Source: Sipunculus nudus
Taxonomy: Eukaryota > Annelida > Sipuncula > Golfingiida > Sipunculidae
Direction of reading: 5' to 3'
Length of the DNA stretch: 64,000 bases
Assembly (NCBI GenBank): GCA_026874595.1
Contig: CM049321.1
Location: 4,393,479-4,457,478 of the forward strand
Shown: one piece after another, positions 1 to 12,116 of the stretch
Numbering within the stretch: position 1 is the stretch's first letter
How the letters are laid out: the number at the start of each line of letters is the position of its first letter
Program-made: the position numbers and the translations under genes
Notes under the pieces: model-generated
What the model was told of the DNA's origin: nothing
The model's database searches: none
Seen by the model: only the letters and a program-made list of their open reading frames with translations

Positions 1-780
1 GTCCAGAAATGATACACCTGTTCACCTTAAAGCTGTTATTGGGAAAAAAAGATGTATTTTCAACGAACCAAACAATTTGTTATGAACTATTTCAAGGTTT
101 GTCATTGTGTGAATTTCTGACCATAAGGTTATTATCGTTAGCAGGAAGGGCAATAAATTGTACCAAATAAATGTTAATTGTCGATTACATTATTTATCGC
201 ATGTTTTCAGAGAAGCCTCTCCTCCGTCTGTTTCAATTCAAACAGTTATTTTAGAAAAGTTCATCGAACATAACTCATAAACCTTTCATACATAGAGCCA
301 AATAGAAAACAATATTCTGGCATTTTAAGTATATTTTTTTCCTCTTTCCATACTGCTTGTCAAACACATTTGAAAAACAACCAATAGTATATAGCACAAT
401 AGCCGATATCTACTTTGTGAAATGCCTGTCGGAATCTAACAATATTTAATTTTTTAGTCTCAGATGTCATGAACGTTTGTGGACGCGCATGGAGGGATCT
501 TGAATGTCAGCCTAACGGAATCAGGTTTGCTTTGTTACAACACAGTAAAGATGCCCCTGATGTTATCAACGATCGCAAGTGTAAGGTCCTTGCTTCCTGT
601 ATAATGTGTGCGTATAGTGGCACAAATACTAGGATAATTTATCTCCGCCTGCGTACTTTATGTACAGCGTACCTGCAGCTGCTAAATGGACCTTTCCTTA
701 AACTCTGAAGTCCATATCTTAAAAGCAATGCAGATCTGAAAGAAAATAATGGAATGAATAACTTGAAAAAATGCCGTTCT
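1..780. repeat. Left copy of a diverged direct duplication
   Basis: Several stretches reappear in order about 1.3-1.4 kb to the right: CGAACCAAACAATTTRTT (near 64 and 1453), CATTGTGTGAATT (near 103 and 1490), GAGAAGCCT (near 210 and 1599), GTAAATGGACCT-type (near 684 and 1991) and CAGATCTGAA (near 730 and 2037). The short ORFs here are not conserved between the copies, so they are probably not genes. Confidence 0.55.
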
Positions 781-1374
781 CTCCCCAAAATAGTGTGCGT
801 CCTTTTCAGCCTATATATGTTTTAATTGTTTCTCATTTGCAACGCCACCTAGGAACCCGTCACGACCTAACCATTCAACTATTTTCGACTGAAAAAAATA
901 CCCATAAGGCTCTTTCATGTTGGCTCCCATCTGACGTCTGATGTACATGTTGTACGTTGATTTTCGATTGTAAACATTTTCTGGACACCCCACTATAAAT
1001 ATGCTAAAGTCTTATGAATATTCAAGAAGTGTGATTGTGATTCAGAACAGCAGGAGAGGTCGCATCAGTCGGAAGTGAAGGAGTCAGATCAGTCGGACGA
1101 GTGTCGATTTGATCAGTTTGGCAGATGCTGTGAACTTGATCAGACCTCGCATCGCCCACGATGCCTCTAATAGAGCGATAGCTTATTGAAAGACGTAATG
1201 AATATACAAACGTTACTGTTAATAAATATCGCTATGACGACAGCTGTGTTTATTTGAAGTTTATAGTACCAAATGCCATATAAATGAACAAATTTCGTGT
1301 CTTAAACAACTGTATTTATTGAAATATTATTTATATAAGCCTACTTAGTTTTATAAACTTCGCTACCCAAATGC
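781..1374. other. Spacer between the two duplicated blocks
   Basis: A TATA-like motif (near 992) and AATAAA-type motifs are present, and the middle is slightly more GC-rich with repeated CAGTCGGA-like words at 1060-1100. It resembles an LTR fragment in composition, but I could not define ends or target-site duplications. No gene is supported. Confidence 0.3.
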
Positions 1375-2110
1375 TGAAGAAATGTCAGTCTGAAATTGAT
1401 ACCATCTGTTCACTTAAATGCTGACTTTGAAATAAAAAAAATTATTGTCATCGAACCAAACAATTTATTCTGATTAATATGAAGTGTTTTCATTGTGTGA
1501 ATTGTGACCATATAGTTATTGCGGTCGCTAGAATGGTAATATATTATAACAGGGAAAATGGAGATTTACGTCAGCCACATTTTTATCCCTTGTTTTGCGA
1601 GAAGCCTTGTAAAAACCAGACCCATTTACAACTTATTTTATGCTTTAGATCGACTTCAAATCGTTACTCTGCTAGCTAGACCTTGTTCATCATTTACTGC
1701 TTCTGTAAAACTCAAATTATGTCCAACATCCTATCAATAGAAATGTCTAATTATTAAAGTTGCATTTGAACAGCTTTGGGGGTTTTGTTATATAAAAGAT
1801 ACATGCAGATACTTGCTAGAGACAGAGAGAAATCCACCTCGAATGATAAGAGAGGATTCTTTTTCATTCATTTTTTGAGATATAACCATTTTATTGATAT
1901 AAAACACCCAAACTGTTATGTGAATCGTGGCCAACGGATGTCGCTGGTGAGGCGGAAAAGGTCAACGTTATATACAGCGTGCATGTTGTTGGTAAATGGA
2001 CCTAGGCTTGAACTAAAAAATCTGAACCCGCAATTCAGATCTGAATATAAAATAAATGGAACAAAAATATGCTCAAATATGCAGTTCTCTGCTTATGATC
2101 GAATAGTTTA
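1375..2110. repeat. Right copy of the diverged direct duplication
   Basis: Collinear with 1-780 through the shared words listed there. Many substitutions and small indels separate the copies, so this is an old duplication of non-coding DNA or of an unrecognised repeat. Confidence 0.55.
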
Positions 2111-3750
2111 TATATCAGTAATGGAACTTACTAGGCTATAGATTGTTTTGACTGGCTGACAGAAGATTCTAGAGAATCAAGGCGCTGCTAGGAGGCCCGG
2201 TTGGAGTTTCCACGTAGAGAGGTTCCAGAACACTCGTTACTAGAATTTTCATTGTAGTGCCGATACACAAGTGGGGGCACCGCCGTCTAATGATAGTCAC
2301 TCAGGGTAGAAATGTTCTGCAGATGACGTGTCGTGAGGAGTTAATTTTCACCTGGCGGACTGTTGGCCGAATTTCGCGTTAGAACGTTTATTGGTCCTGG
2401 AGATAAGCGTAAAGTATATACTGTCAGAAGAGGCACGGGAACAAAATTCAGAAAACTAATGGTTATTACAGAATTATTAATTTATCGCTTATTGCAATGT
2501 TCTTTTATTCAAACAAATTTTCTTTTTAAAATTTCAACATTATACATTTCTTATATATGCCATCCTTAGAAAAAAACATGGAGAGCACATACCTTAGAAC
2601 TTCCTGTAGATTAAATCATTATCTCTTGATGGCTCTTAATATTAATATCAAACCGACCAGTAGGTGTCACCACATACTGGTATCCACTTTAGTCTGTTCC
2701 AAAGCAAAGAGCAAATTCAAATTTGGCAATATTTTCATAAATTTGGAGGTTTATAAAGAAACGTGAGCCGGAATGATGGAATGGTCGAGACATAGGTTTA
2801 ATTAACTTGAAAGATATATAACACCATATACGGCAAATATATTAGTAATGCAATAAAGGCTATAACTGAGATAACAATGAATTTTTACACCATCTCCACC
2901 CCATTCATGCAGGCCAAGGTCACTGTGTTCTCCCTCTAGGCCACGGAAATCGGTTTGGTACACAACACTTTGTCAGGTTAGAGGTTAATGGGTTGTCATG
3001 AAATGTAGGATGTTTTTTTTTTTTGCTTCCTGTACGCAACAAAAAAAATTATGTTCAGTTTATTTCGTACATTTAATCTGCAAAATCGGAATGCTTTTAT
3101 TCGTCCTTCGTCTATCTTTGCCTTTCTTTCTGAACCTTTTTGACATACAATGACGTATTATAAAGGGTGTAATGTTAAACATATTTATAATTTTAATTCA
3201 GTTGTTTTTGCTCGACGTAAAAGGAACCAATTAAAAAGTTATGTTTTTAAAAATTTTATGAGTAAAAAAAATCGACAAAAAATATCATTAAAAAATATAC
3301 AGTATATTTATTGTTATGTTTTCTCAGAAAACAAGAATTGTTCCATGTTAACATTGCACTTCTAAATTAAAATAAAAAAATGTAACAATAAAGTAATATC
3401 AGTCGTGAAAAAAAATCAGTTGTCTCTTAGTTCAGTCACATTTCATAGTCTGACAATTCCACATCTTTTTATGCCATTCTATTATTATACAAACACTTCA
3501 TAGACTTCTCATTATTTTTGAAAAGTTGTGTCCTTTTTAAATGATGTAAGATGCATTTTTAACTAGCGAGAACATTGAACCACTGAAAAATATCTCTGTG
3601 CACTTGATGGGAACAACACATATTAACGAGTTAGTATTGCAAACATCTCTTTTGTGATGTAATGTAACAACAATGATGCTATCACTGAGTGTTCTTGTGA
3701 TACCAAGAAATATTTCATGTAATTGTTCTAGAATCAATATGTTACCAGCA
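2111..3750. other. AT-rich intergenic DNA, no gene seen
   Basis: Short ORFs only, none with recognisable domains. A mildly GC-richer patch at about 2160-2430 has no readable protein. Poly-T and poly-A runs occur near 3010-3050. Confidence 0.4.
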
Positions 3751-3761
3751 GTATTCAATTC

Positions 3762-3762
<1 letters not shown>

Positions 3763-3814
<52 letters not shown>

Positions 3815-3890
3815 GAAAAAGAAGAAGTAACATTAATACTATGGATATTATTATGATTATGATTATTATTATTATTATCATTATTATTAC
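3763..3890. repeat. (ATT)n microsatellite
   Basis: An uninterrupted ATT run fills 3763-3814, followed by interrupted GATTATTATT units to about 3890. The isoleucine-rich ORFs here on both strands are artefacts of the repeat. Confidence 0.95.
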
Positions 3891-4108
3891 TTTAACATGC
3901 TAAGGTCTATGCTGTACCTTGGCTCCTGATCATGTCCGTTAATACATAAGAGTTATAAAGATACTTTTCCAAAGGAATGTCATATGATGTTGAAAAGGAG
4001 ATATTATCAATTTGACAGGTTGTCCTGATCAAATATGTGCAGAGACACGCTTCACATATACCATGCAGTTCGAGCTGTCTATAACCGGTGGGACTATTCA
4101 CCGAGCTA

Positions 4109-4203
4109 CACCAAGCGACAGCAAGAAACACCGAGTGACAGCAAGAAACACCGAGTGACAGCAAGAAACACAGAGTGACAGCAAGAAACACCGAGCGACA
4201 GCT
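4109..4203. repeat. 20-bp minisatellite, about 4.7 copies
   Basis: The unit CACCGAGTGACAGCAAGAAA is repeated head to tail at exactly 20-bp spacing, with single changes (CACCAAGCGA, CACAGAGTGA) in some units. It was probably formed by recent slippage or unequal exchange. Confidence 0.93.
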
Positions 4204-4866
4204 TACACAGATCGTGCAACGCACGTAATTAAAACTGGAAATTGCACAAAAGCTGTACTGTATTTAGTTTTCGCTCGGTTATTGGAATATTTAGTAGCTC
4301 GCTCCGTTATTTAGCTGTTTACACTTATATTTTACCATTTTCGAGGTCATTCAAACGAAGAGGGTACGTACACACTAAAACCCGGGACCAAAGTGTATAC
4401 TTGATCCTGATAACGCTTTTATATTAACTCGATATTAATATGAATAGATTACACTGAAAATTCATAAATTCAAGTGTATTTATAAACATTACTCTCCCCC
4501 TTCTATTAAACGTATTTTGGTCACGAGTGAGCCGCGACCTGGGATCGTAATCATGTATAAAATGGGTTAAAGGAAACACACCTCGGTCTCTGGCTTTTAG
4601 TGTGTCCCAGCGAAGTGTTATTCAAGCGGTGGCAGGAACTATTTTAAGCATATTCTATTTTGAATTAAGAACAAATGAATTATTTCTTATCAAAGATAAA
4701 AAATGCGTTTGCATTTATGACATTAAATGCGCCAAGGAGTGAATAAAAATAAACGGCCAAATACAAGCAAATTAACATTTGTAGTCCACGATCGTAGCTA
4801 GCATATACTTTACAACTGTGATTAATTATTTATACTCATTTTATACTTATTTATATAAAGATGTTT
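4204..4866. other. Intergenic, no gene seen
   Basis: AT-rich sequence with short ORFs that lack domains. Confidence 0.4.
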
Positions 4867-4900
4867 AATATATATATATATATTATATATATAATATATA

Positions 4901-4956
<56 letters not shown>
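4867..4956. repeat. (AT)n microsatellite
   Basis: Interrupted in its first third by AATATAT variants, then pure AT alternation to 4956. Confidence 0.95.
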
Positions 4957-5249
4957 GATCTAATAATGGAATAATACCATATAAACCAAAGCATATAATT
5001 TGGGTATATATACAACGGTTCTTTTTCCATTGTTTGTAGATAGGGTCGTCACCGACAGTATGAATAATATGGCATATCAGCACTCCATCTGAAGTACACA
5101 GTTGTATTTATTAAATAAATAGCCCTTATTTGTATATACGCATTCCTAATATAATATAGAAAAATTATGATTATAAAATGTGAACATGAATGTGAAAAAA
5201 ATGTGTCAGTAAAAACACTAAACTACACTTCTAACAATAAATGAACAAA

Positions 5250-5250
<1 letters not shown>

Positions 5251-5307
<57 letters not shown>
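5251..5307. repeat. (AT)n microsatellite
   Basis: A pure AT alternation of about 57 bases. Confidence 0.95.
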
Positions 5308-5310
<3 letters not shown>

Positions 5311-7237
5311 CTTATGACAGTGTGTAGTGTGTGCAGATGAAAGCACACACACCAGAAAGTCTGTGCAATGCAGTTGAGTGAGTCTTTCATAATGTACTTC
5401 TATTGGTGCTGCCAATAAGATTTTCCAGCCCTGTGAGAGATTGAAGCATGTAGATAAATGTATCGACCACTGGTTTCTTGATAAGGAGAGATTATGCAGA
5501 TGTCACGTTGATTCACCAGATGGGAATGTCAGTTGCTAATTGAAACGTTGTGTGGCCGGATATCTGGCGATCAAATGACTCTGTAATTGCAGGGATACCG
5601 TTCTTATGTATAAAGGATACTTATACTTTGCATAGGCCTTATAGGCCTATAGATGGACCTTCGGTTCTCTCTCTCTCTCCCTCTCCCTCTCTCTCTCTGT
5701 CTGTTCGTCTGGCGTAACTGTGAACCAGTGTATCGTTTGTTCTATGTAGCTGTTCCAGTGCTATATGGGAATCGTCAATCGATACATGTTTGAGGCTTCG
5801 GGAGTGAGATAGAAAAATGAGTCTGTTGTTATGTAATACCAGGCTCTATAAGTACAGCATTATTTTAGTATTTATCATAAAATAATCATAAATCCAAAAA
5901 TATTCTTTCATGTTAAAGTCATTATATTAAAATCTGTGTCACGGACGGTATATCAAAGTAATCACCGCACGTTTTACAATTATTTGGTAAAGCCGTTTTT
6001 TCGTGGTAGCCATGGATACCATGCGCATGCTGCTTAACGAACCATGTTTCCACAGGTGTTATAACTAATCAGTTTCTGCAAATGCAGCATCCCCTTTTCG
6101 TCTTAGTTGATGTGGCATCTTATTCCCGAGGGTTTTATATTCACGACTATTTCCATTTCGCGAATATCGCGGAAATAAAACCCCTCGCGAACAAAAGGGC
6201 TACCACATTATAGCCATTCGGACACGGGGTCACCTAAGTCTACCCTTGGTATTATCTTAAGGTTTTTGACTGAGAGGATTGGGAAATCAACTGTTAGATA
6301 ATGCTATTCATTTATTTCACACAATTACACACCTACCAACCGGTCGGACTGTCAGTTAATTTTATGTTGTATTATTGTTATTGACATTTACAACATTTAA
6401 CCAACCATTGTGCAACATACAATAAAGTTACAATAACATTATAAATATGGTGAAAGAAAATCTATGTAATAGTACACATTACATGCATGGCAAATATATA
6501 CACTGTGTTCTAAAAATAAACATATTCCTTTTTCATAGAAGGATGCATTTTGTTTGATATAAAAATGGACCAGTGTATTAAATATTTTTGGTGATGCTAA
6601 TAATATTCAAACTTGTTCAAAACTTTTTTTGTTTAAATTGATAATTAAGGATAACCAATGCTGATGTACAGCAGATGAAATGGAGACCTTATATATTTAC
6701 ACTGACTGATGCTGTTATAAGAATTCGGACACCCTTGTGGGCATAATGAATTGGTGCATAATTTTCAATGATCCATTAAATATCTTGATACTATACACTG
6801 TAAGCCTTACATTTTAGTAAATCGTTTATTAAAAATCACTATGCGGTGAATATATCAATAAAATTTAAGGAAAGCCGACTCAATTTGTATTTTGTAACCA
6901 AACAGAGTTCAAATGCAAATGCACTTGAAAGTGCATATCTTTTATAGCATTTGCATTTTATAAATTTAAATCATTTGCATCTGAACCCAACCCTGGTGCA
7001 GGGTTTGACCATAACTGTGTCAAAGTGTATGACAGTGTCTAGATATGCTCAGAGCATAAACGTTCATTAAAAATATAATTAATAAATCAATATATATATA
7101 ATTATTACAGAAACAGAACAATGTTAAAAATTCAAACTAGTGCCAATTTTATAGCCTTGATATGAGTGATAATTAAAGTTTAAAGTATTTGCTCATAGAG
7201 GCATCAAAGTGACGTTTAAGCTTGTGACTTGAACTAA
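5308..7237. other. Intergenic DNA with a CT tract and a nested hairpin
   Basis: Contains a CT-rich tract at about 5661-5702, a nested inverted repeat at 6127-6187 and three octamer (ATGCAAAT / ATTTGCAT) motifs at 6913, 6949 and 6973. No ORF with recognisable protein content was found. Confidence 0.45.
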
Positions 7238-7246
7238 ACACACACA

Positions 7247-7318
<72 letters not shown>
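7238..7318. repeat. (AC)/(AT)n microsatellite
   Basis: A short CA run passes into a long AT alternation. Confidence 0.95.
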
Positions 7319-7322
<4 letters not shown>

Positions 7323-7429
7323 TAAGGCGCAAATACAGATTTACAACTGGACATTTCCACATTTCCATTTATAACTTACACTGTGGTTTTGAAGCAGGTG
7401 AACCCATGTGGGGAAACGTCAACTGTAAC

Positions 7430-8178
7430 AGTACTGAAAGACGGTTTGCAACTACATCATATACCACGGACCAGCCAGGAGCAGATAGAGGCAATGAATA
7501 ACATAGAGCAAACCAAAGAACATTGGACGTTAACAGGATTTCCAAAAAGTGCTGACAAATACACTCCACAGCACAGCCCAACATAGAAGCAGTGATGATT
7601 TTGTTAAAGGCCCCATTGTCCCGCATGTGCTCTGCCAGATGAAGAGAGAGAGAAAAAAAAAGGATTATGTATATACAACCATATAATACATGCATCTGAT
7701 TACAATAATAATTCCAAAGCTCCCTCGGTTTTCAGTGATTGCATTTACTAATGTTTATTCCGTGATCTTTTTCCAGTTGTAACGATAAAGATTCAATTAT
7801 ATTAATGCGAGAGAGATCATGGAAACTATGTGTTAATGACTCACAGACCGGATCTTATTTTAAACCTGCTTCAACTTGCTGGATAAAAAATGCGAGTATT
7901 TACAAATATATGGAAAAATCATTTGATGCAATCATATCTCAGTGAAAAGAGGACTTGTTCCAGGGTAAGAGAAGGCAAGAACAGAAGCTTTTCTAATGAA
8001 GTTAGGTGTAGGAGTAGGCTTACTAATAAATAAATGCTGATTCAATTCCTCATGAATTGCATCCTCAATGGCACTAATAAAATCGTTAGAGTTTTAATTT
8101 TTGAAAATTTGCTTTTACGACTTCATGTGCCCTACAGATGGCGCATTCAGCAAAAACAATCAGGCCAGTAATCGCCAT
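7430..8178 (-). pseudogene. Decayed copy of exons 1-2 of the PAN-EGF gene
   Basis: On the minus strand, 8178-8086 encodes a start segment, MAITGLIVFAECAICRA then KANF, that lines up with the signal-peptide exon of the gene at 15.5-19.4 kb (MMICGLFLLAVGATCRA, then QANF). The TTTTCAG acceptor just upstream is kept, but the GTAAGT donor is lost and a TAA stop follows. At 7631 the phase-1 acceptor is kept (TCTGGCAG, then codons for H-M-R-D-N-G), matching H-M-L-N-N-G of the real PAN exon. The readable frame continues through TASMLGCAVEC, then loses the PAN pattern through a frameshift near 7570. No counterparts of exons 3-5 are seen downstream. It is therefore a partial, broken paralogue, most likely a tandem duplication relic. 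The 7430 boundary is estimated from the length of the intact exon. Confidence 0.72.
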
Positions 8179-8189
8179 TGTGGTTTTCA

Positions 8190-10243
8190 CTGAAAACAAA
8201 TGTACCGTGAATCTAAATGATCATGGAGAATCAAAGCTACCTATAAATAAACCATGAATAAAAAAGGAAACATCCCACCGAGTGCCTGAAGCACCCAACA
8301 GGAGGTACCAGATGTATGGTGATGATGGCTATCAAGGATATCAAGATGATGATAGTGTCAATAATTTGATTCATACATTCATTTAGCGAGGGTATCAAAG
8401 ACAATGATACGATGGTTATGATAGAGATGCTAAAGGTGATATAATAATAACGACGCAGAGGATGGTAATATAATATCATGACGGGGAGCAGTGCATTATT
8501 ACAATGATATTTTAGGGACAATTATAGCAGTGGCGTAACGATAACAATGATAACGTTGGCTTAATGATGACTGTAAATACTGGTTATGGTGGTCTGATGA
8601 TGATGATGTAACCGACTGATATTGGCGACGAGCAAGACGATGTTAATTATGTCGACAATGATGTGATGATAATGGCCGGTGCTCAGAATGATAGTGGTGG
8701 GTTAAAAAAAGTATTAGAATAATGGTGATAATGATTGTGTGATGTTTAAAGTCAAATATCCACTCAGATGATAATAAAAACGTAATTTTTCACCAAAAAC
8801 CTAAATTTAAATGAAAACCGAATCCGACAGGTACTTTGAAAAGGATTTGTCCTTATAAAATGTAAAAGCCAGTTTCATAAAGTATGCACGGTTTCTTTTT
8901 TATTTTAGAGTATATCATCACCACAATATAAATTGCAATTAAAAGATGAAGTTTTTTTTTATTGAAAAACATAAGAATGTACGATTCTATTAGACTATCG
9001 AAGCATAGATTGTACATAAAGAGGTTTAAGCGTGAAATAAGTGATGTTTATCTCGATGGCCCAGACACTGTTCTGATGAATTTCTTGCCAACAGCAGGTT
9101 TTTCAACAGGTGGAAACCAAGCTCCAACTGATGTAACTGTGTGTCTATTATATGATAAGCTGATATTATTGGCCGTAAAACGGTAACTAGTGAAAGGGAA
9201 TCATGAGATAGCAGACTCCGTGTGCCTCAGTTTGAATGGTCTGCTTTTGATTAGATTCACATTTCTGCAACGGCATTTATTTGCAGTTAACTCTGTCACG
9301 CCATATTTTAATATGTAATTTCTAAACTGTTGTATATTCAGCGCAGGCAAGATCTAAACTATTAAAGAAATCCTGTTTTCTTTATAACATTGAACCTTTG
9401 TTAATATTTCCTGTCAAAGTTTTTGTCTTGTTGCCCTAAGGTTTTATACCTTAAAAGCAAACCAGAAAAGAATGCACATTAGAAAAATAAATAACAGACC
9501 GATCGTAAGCGAGAGAGACATTGCTTGTCTGCGGGTAAATATTTGCGAAGTATGTCTTTGCACACGTGGATGGTACAATACGTCATATTGGCAATAATTC
9601 TTTTATAACATTGTATGATACCCTATGGGAAATCTGTATTGGTGTCCTCTGTATGCATGTACATGGTCAATGAAGCAGGTATTCTTATTTTTAGACAATG
9701 CGATTTTCGCCATTGATAATAATGCTTTTGGTGCTATTCAAACACTGGGTTCAAGCAAACTGCATCCATTTGTTATTTTTTAAGGTATTATCGCACAACC
9801 GTAAACAGTTACAATTTTTCGTAAGGCAGAGATCGTTCCTTCAAGCGTCAGTATATTTTTTTTCAACACTTGGCCAGGGACTTCTTTGTCCAAATAACCG
9901 ACACTCCAATCACTTAAACTGTCTGTACAGTTACTTTGGGGTAAAATGGATCCATGATTTGTCGTTGATATGGTGTTCACAGAGTACGAATGACACGTAC
10001 ACTCGGTTCTGGAGCTTCTGCTATAAATTTTAACTGAGATGTTATTAGCCTAATCTCATTTTTAAATGCTGTACATTAAAAGTAAATGTTGATGTTCGTG
10101 GCATTTCTTTAAGAAATTCAACTTAGGATTTTCACTTAAAGGGGTCATAAAGTATCGGACCTATCAAATATTAGCCTGGACACACAAGGGACTATTTTAA
10201 TGACATAAACATCTTTAATAAAAAATAATAATTGTGTATTGTA
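8190..10243. other. Intergenic, GAT-rich in part; no gene seen
   Basis: 8300-8720 is enriched in GATGAT/ATGATG words, a decayed trinucleotide tract. Short ORFs at 8962-9186 (+) and 9698-10033 (+), with one opposite at 9780-9980 (-), show no domain I recognise. Confidence 0.4.
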
Positions 10244-10438
10244 TTAAATAATGTTCGTCTTTCTCTTTGTGAAGATAATCATTATGATCAGAGTTTTGTA
10301 GTTTATCTTTGTTTGTGTGTGGAGATGCCTTGTCAGACCAATCCAGGCACGGAAGAACCTTCCACATGTTGGACACATGTAATCGGTGGTTGTTGTTGAG
10401 ATAGTTGCCATCCTCGCCTTGCGGACCTCACGTTTCAT
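10244..10438 (-). mobile_element. 3' end fragment of a non-LTR retrotransposon
   Basis: The 64-codon frame has a basic start (KREVRKAR), a Thr run, then a zinc-finger-like tail, YMCPTCGRFFRAWIGLTRHL. This layout (basic stretch, CPTCGR, I/L-GL, R/SHL) is familiar from the extreme C-terminus of LINE ORF2 proteins in marine invertebrates. The last zinc ligand appears replaced (HLHTQ rather than HLRTH). No reverse transcriptase motifs are seen upstream, so it is a 5'-truncated dead copy. The family is inferred; the motif is seen directly. Confidence 0.5.
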
Positions 10439-11890
10439 TCTGGTCTACGCTAGTCGAACTTTCAACCATTGCTTGATACATCATGACATGCGCGTGAATT
10501 AGTTTGTTACTGTTAGTAGAGCTTGAGCAGCTCCCTCCGCACTCTCTCTTCCTGTTACATCTGGATCCGGAGACGACGTGGTCAAGACGGCTGGAGATGA
10601 ATCAGAGTTGCCGGAACCTTGCCAGAATTGAAACAAGGAACCGCCTACGGGGCTCCACTCCGATAATTCCGTCAGGATTGTTTCCCTTAGATTTTGCTAT
10701 CAGCTAGCACTAACATTGCAGTAAGGTTATTTAGGGATTTTCTCATTATCTCATCCATAACCTTTACCAAAAAGGGCTTTCCACACAAGGCAGTGGTGTG
10801 TTTACACAGTGGGTCAGCACGCTGCACCTCTGGGGCTCAACCTGCTCCGAGATCCCTCATAGTTTAGCCTGGGTCCGCTGTGTTGCAAGTTTCAATGGTC
10901 GGCATTGTAAGAGTCTTGACTTAGCAGAAGCAAAGTACCACCAGGAAGGACTTACTCAGCCTTCTTTTCGGTCAGGTGACCTGGATGGCGGCTGCAGCTG
11001 AAAGCGAGAAGACAAACCAACTACATTATACTAGGCTAAAATACCACACTGGACACTTTAATAAGCCCTGTGAGTGCACTTCACCACAATAAAATAACTG
11101 TTTTATTATATATTTAAACGGAGTTGATTGTGTGGGGCGCCAAAACAACTGCTACAATCGATTGCATTCAATGGTGACTCCTTACACAGCCCCACCCAGA
11201 GGACATCATGGCAATTAAAATCATATTGTGGTATATTCCGGTACTTGTTTGGCTCTCTGACCGCCTTCTTCTTCATATCAGCTTCAGACACAGCTAATTT
11301 AAAGGTACCACACGTAAGTTTACCCCTAAACAGTTGATTCATTATTTCGTCTTTTACGTTAAGCCACAATATAGAAATGACTCTATTGAAAGTACAAAGG
11401 TAGGGAGACAAATTGATACCAATTTTGATGTCTTCTGTCAGAGCATTATACTTTTTCCACGGATAGGATATAAAACAGTATAGTTCCAGTTGTGGTGTAG
11501 AAGTGGGAATATGGAAGTGGTCTCAATGTGGACCAGTGTCAACTGTAGTGTTTCAGAGAGAGATCATGTTGAGAGAATAAATCAACATCTAAGATCCCGG
11601 GGGTCAGATTACGGCATATTGTTCACAAAATATGATCCAACTACGCAGAACTGGACACACAAGAGTACGACTCTGCTGTTTAGGGTTTATGGGCGTCACA
11701 AATCTGACCCCACAATGCAACGCGACTTCTATAGATACAAAGATAGCTTAGGTATAAACGTAGTGAAGGGTGTAATTGGGTCCGTTCAAGTACATTGGAT
11801 AAGAATTGTTTCATGGCAAATGATATAAACATGAGTGCACATGTTTCTGTGTTGTGTGTAACGGAATAAGTGATGTTGCAAACAAGCGCA
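10439..11890. other. Intergenic; two unassigned open frames
   Basis: A moderately GC-rich stretch at 10500-11000 could be an extension of the LINE fragment or an unknown repeat. A minus-strand frame at 11106-11411 (101 codons, Cys- and Trp-containing) and a plus-strand frame at 11490-11828 (112 codons) have protein-like composition but no recognisable domain. Neither shows clear splice sites or a homologue in the window. They could be exons of undescribed genes or chance frames. Confidence 0.3.
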
Positions 11891-12116
11891 AGGTATATAA
11901 ACAGAAGGTGTTTTCTTGAAATGTAACAGATTTTTAAATTTGAGCATGTGAATATAAACATAAGGTGGCTCCTTGAAATGTAACAGATTTTAAAATTTTA
12001 AGCATGTGAATATAAACAGGTGTTTCCTTGAAATGTAACAGATTTTAAAATTTGAGCACGTGAATATAAACATAAGGTGTTTCCTTGAAATGTAACAGAT
12101 TTTAAAATTTGACATT
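11891..12116. repeat. About 57-bp tandem repeat, four units
   Basis: The unit contains CTTGAAATGTAACAGATTTT followed by GTGAATATAAACA. Four units differ by a few substitutions and small indels. Confidence 0.9.

Noticed and set aside
990-1230. Possible solo LTR (TATA-like box, AATAAA, GC-richer middle)
   Set aside because: No TG...CA ends, no target duplication and no second copy in the window.
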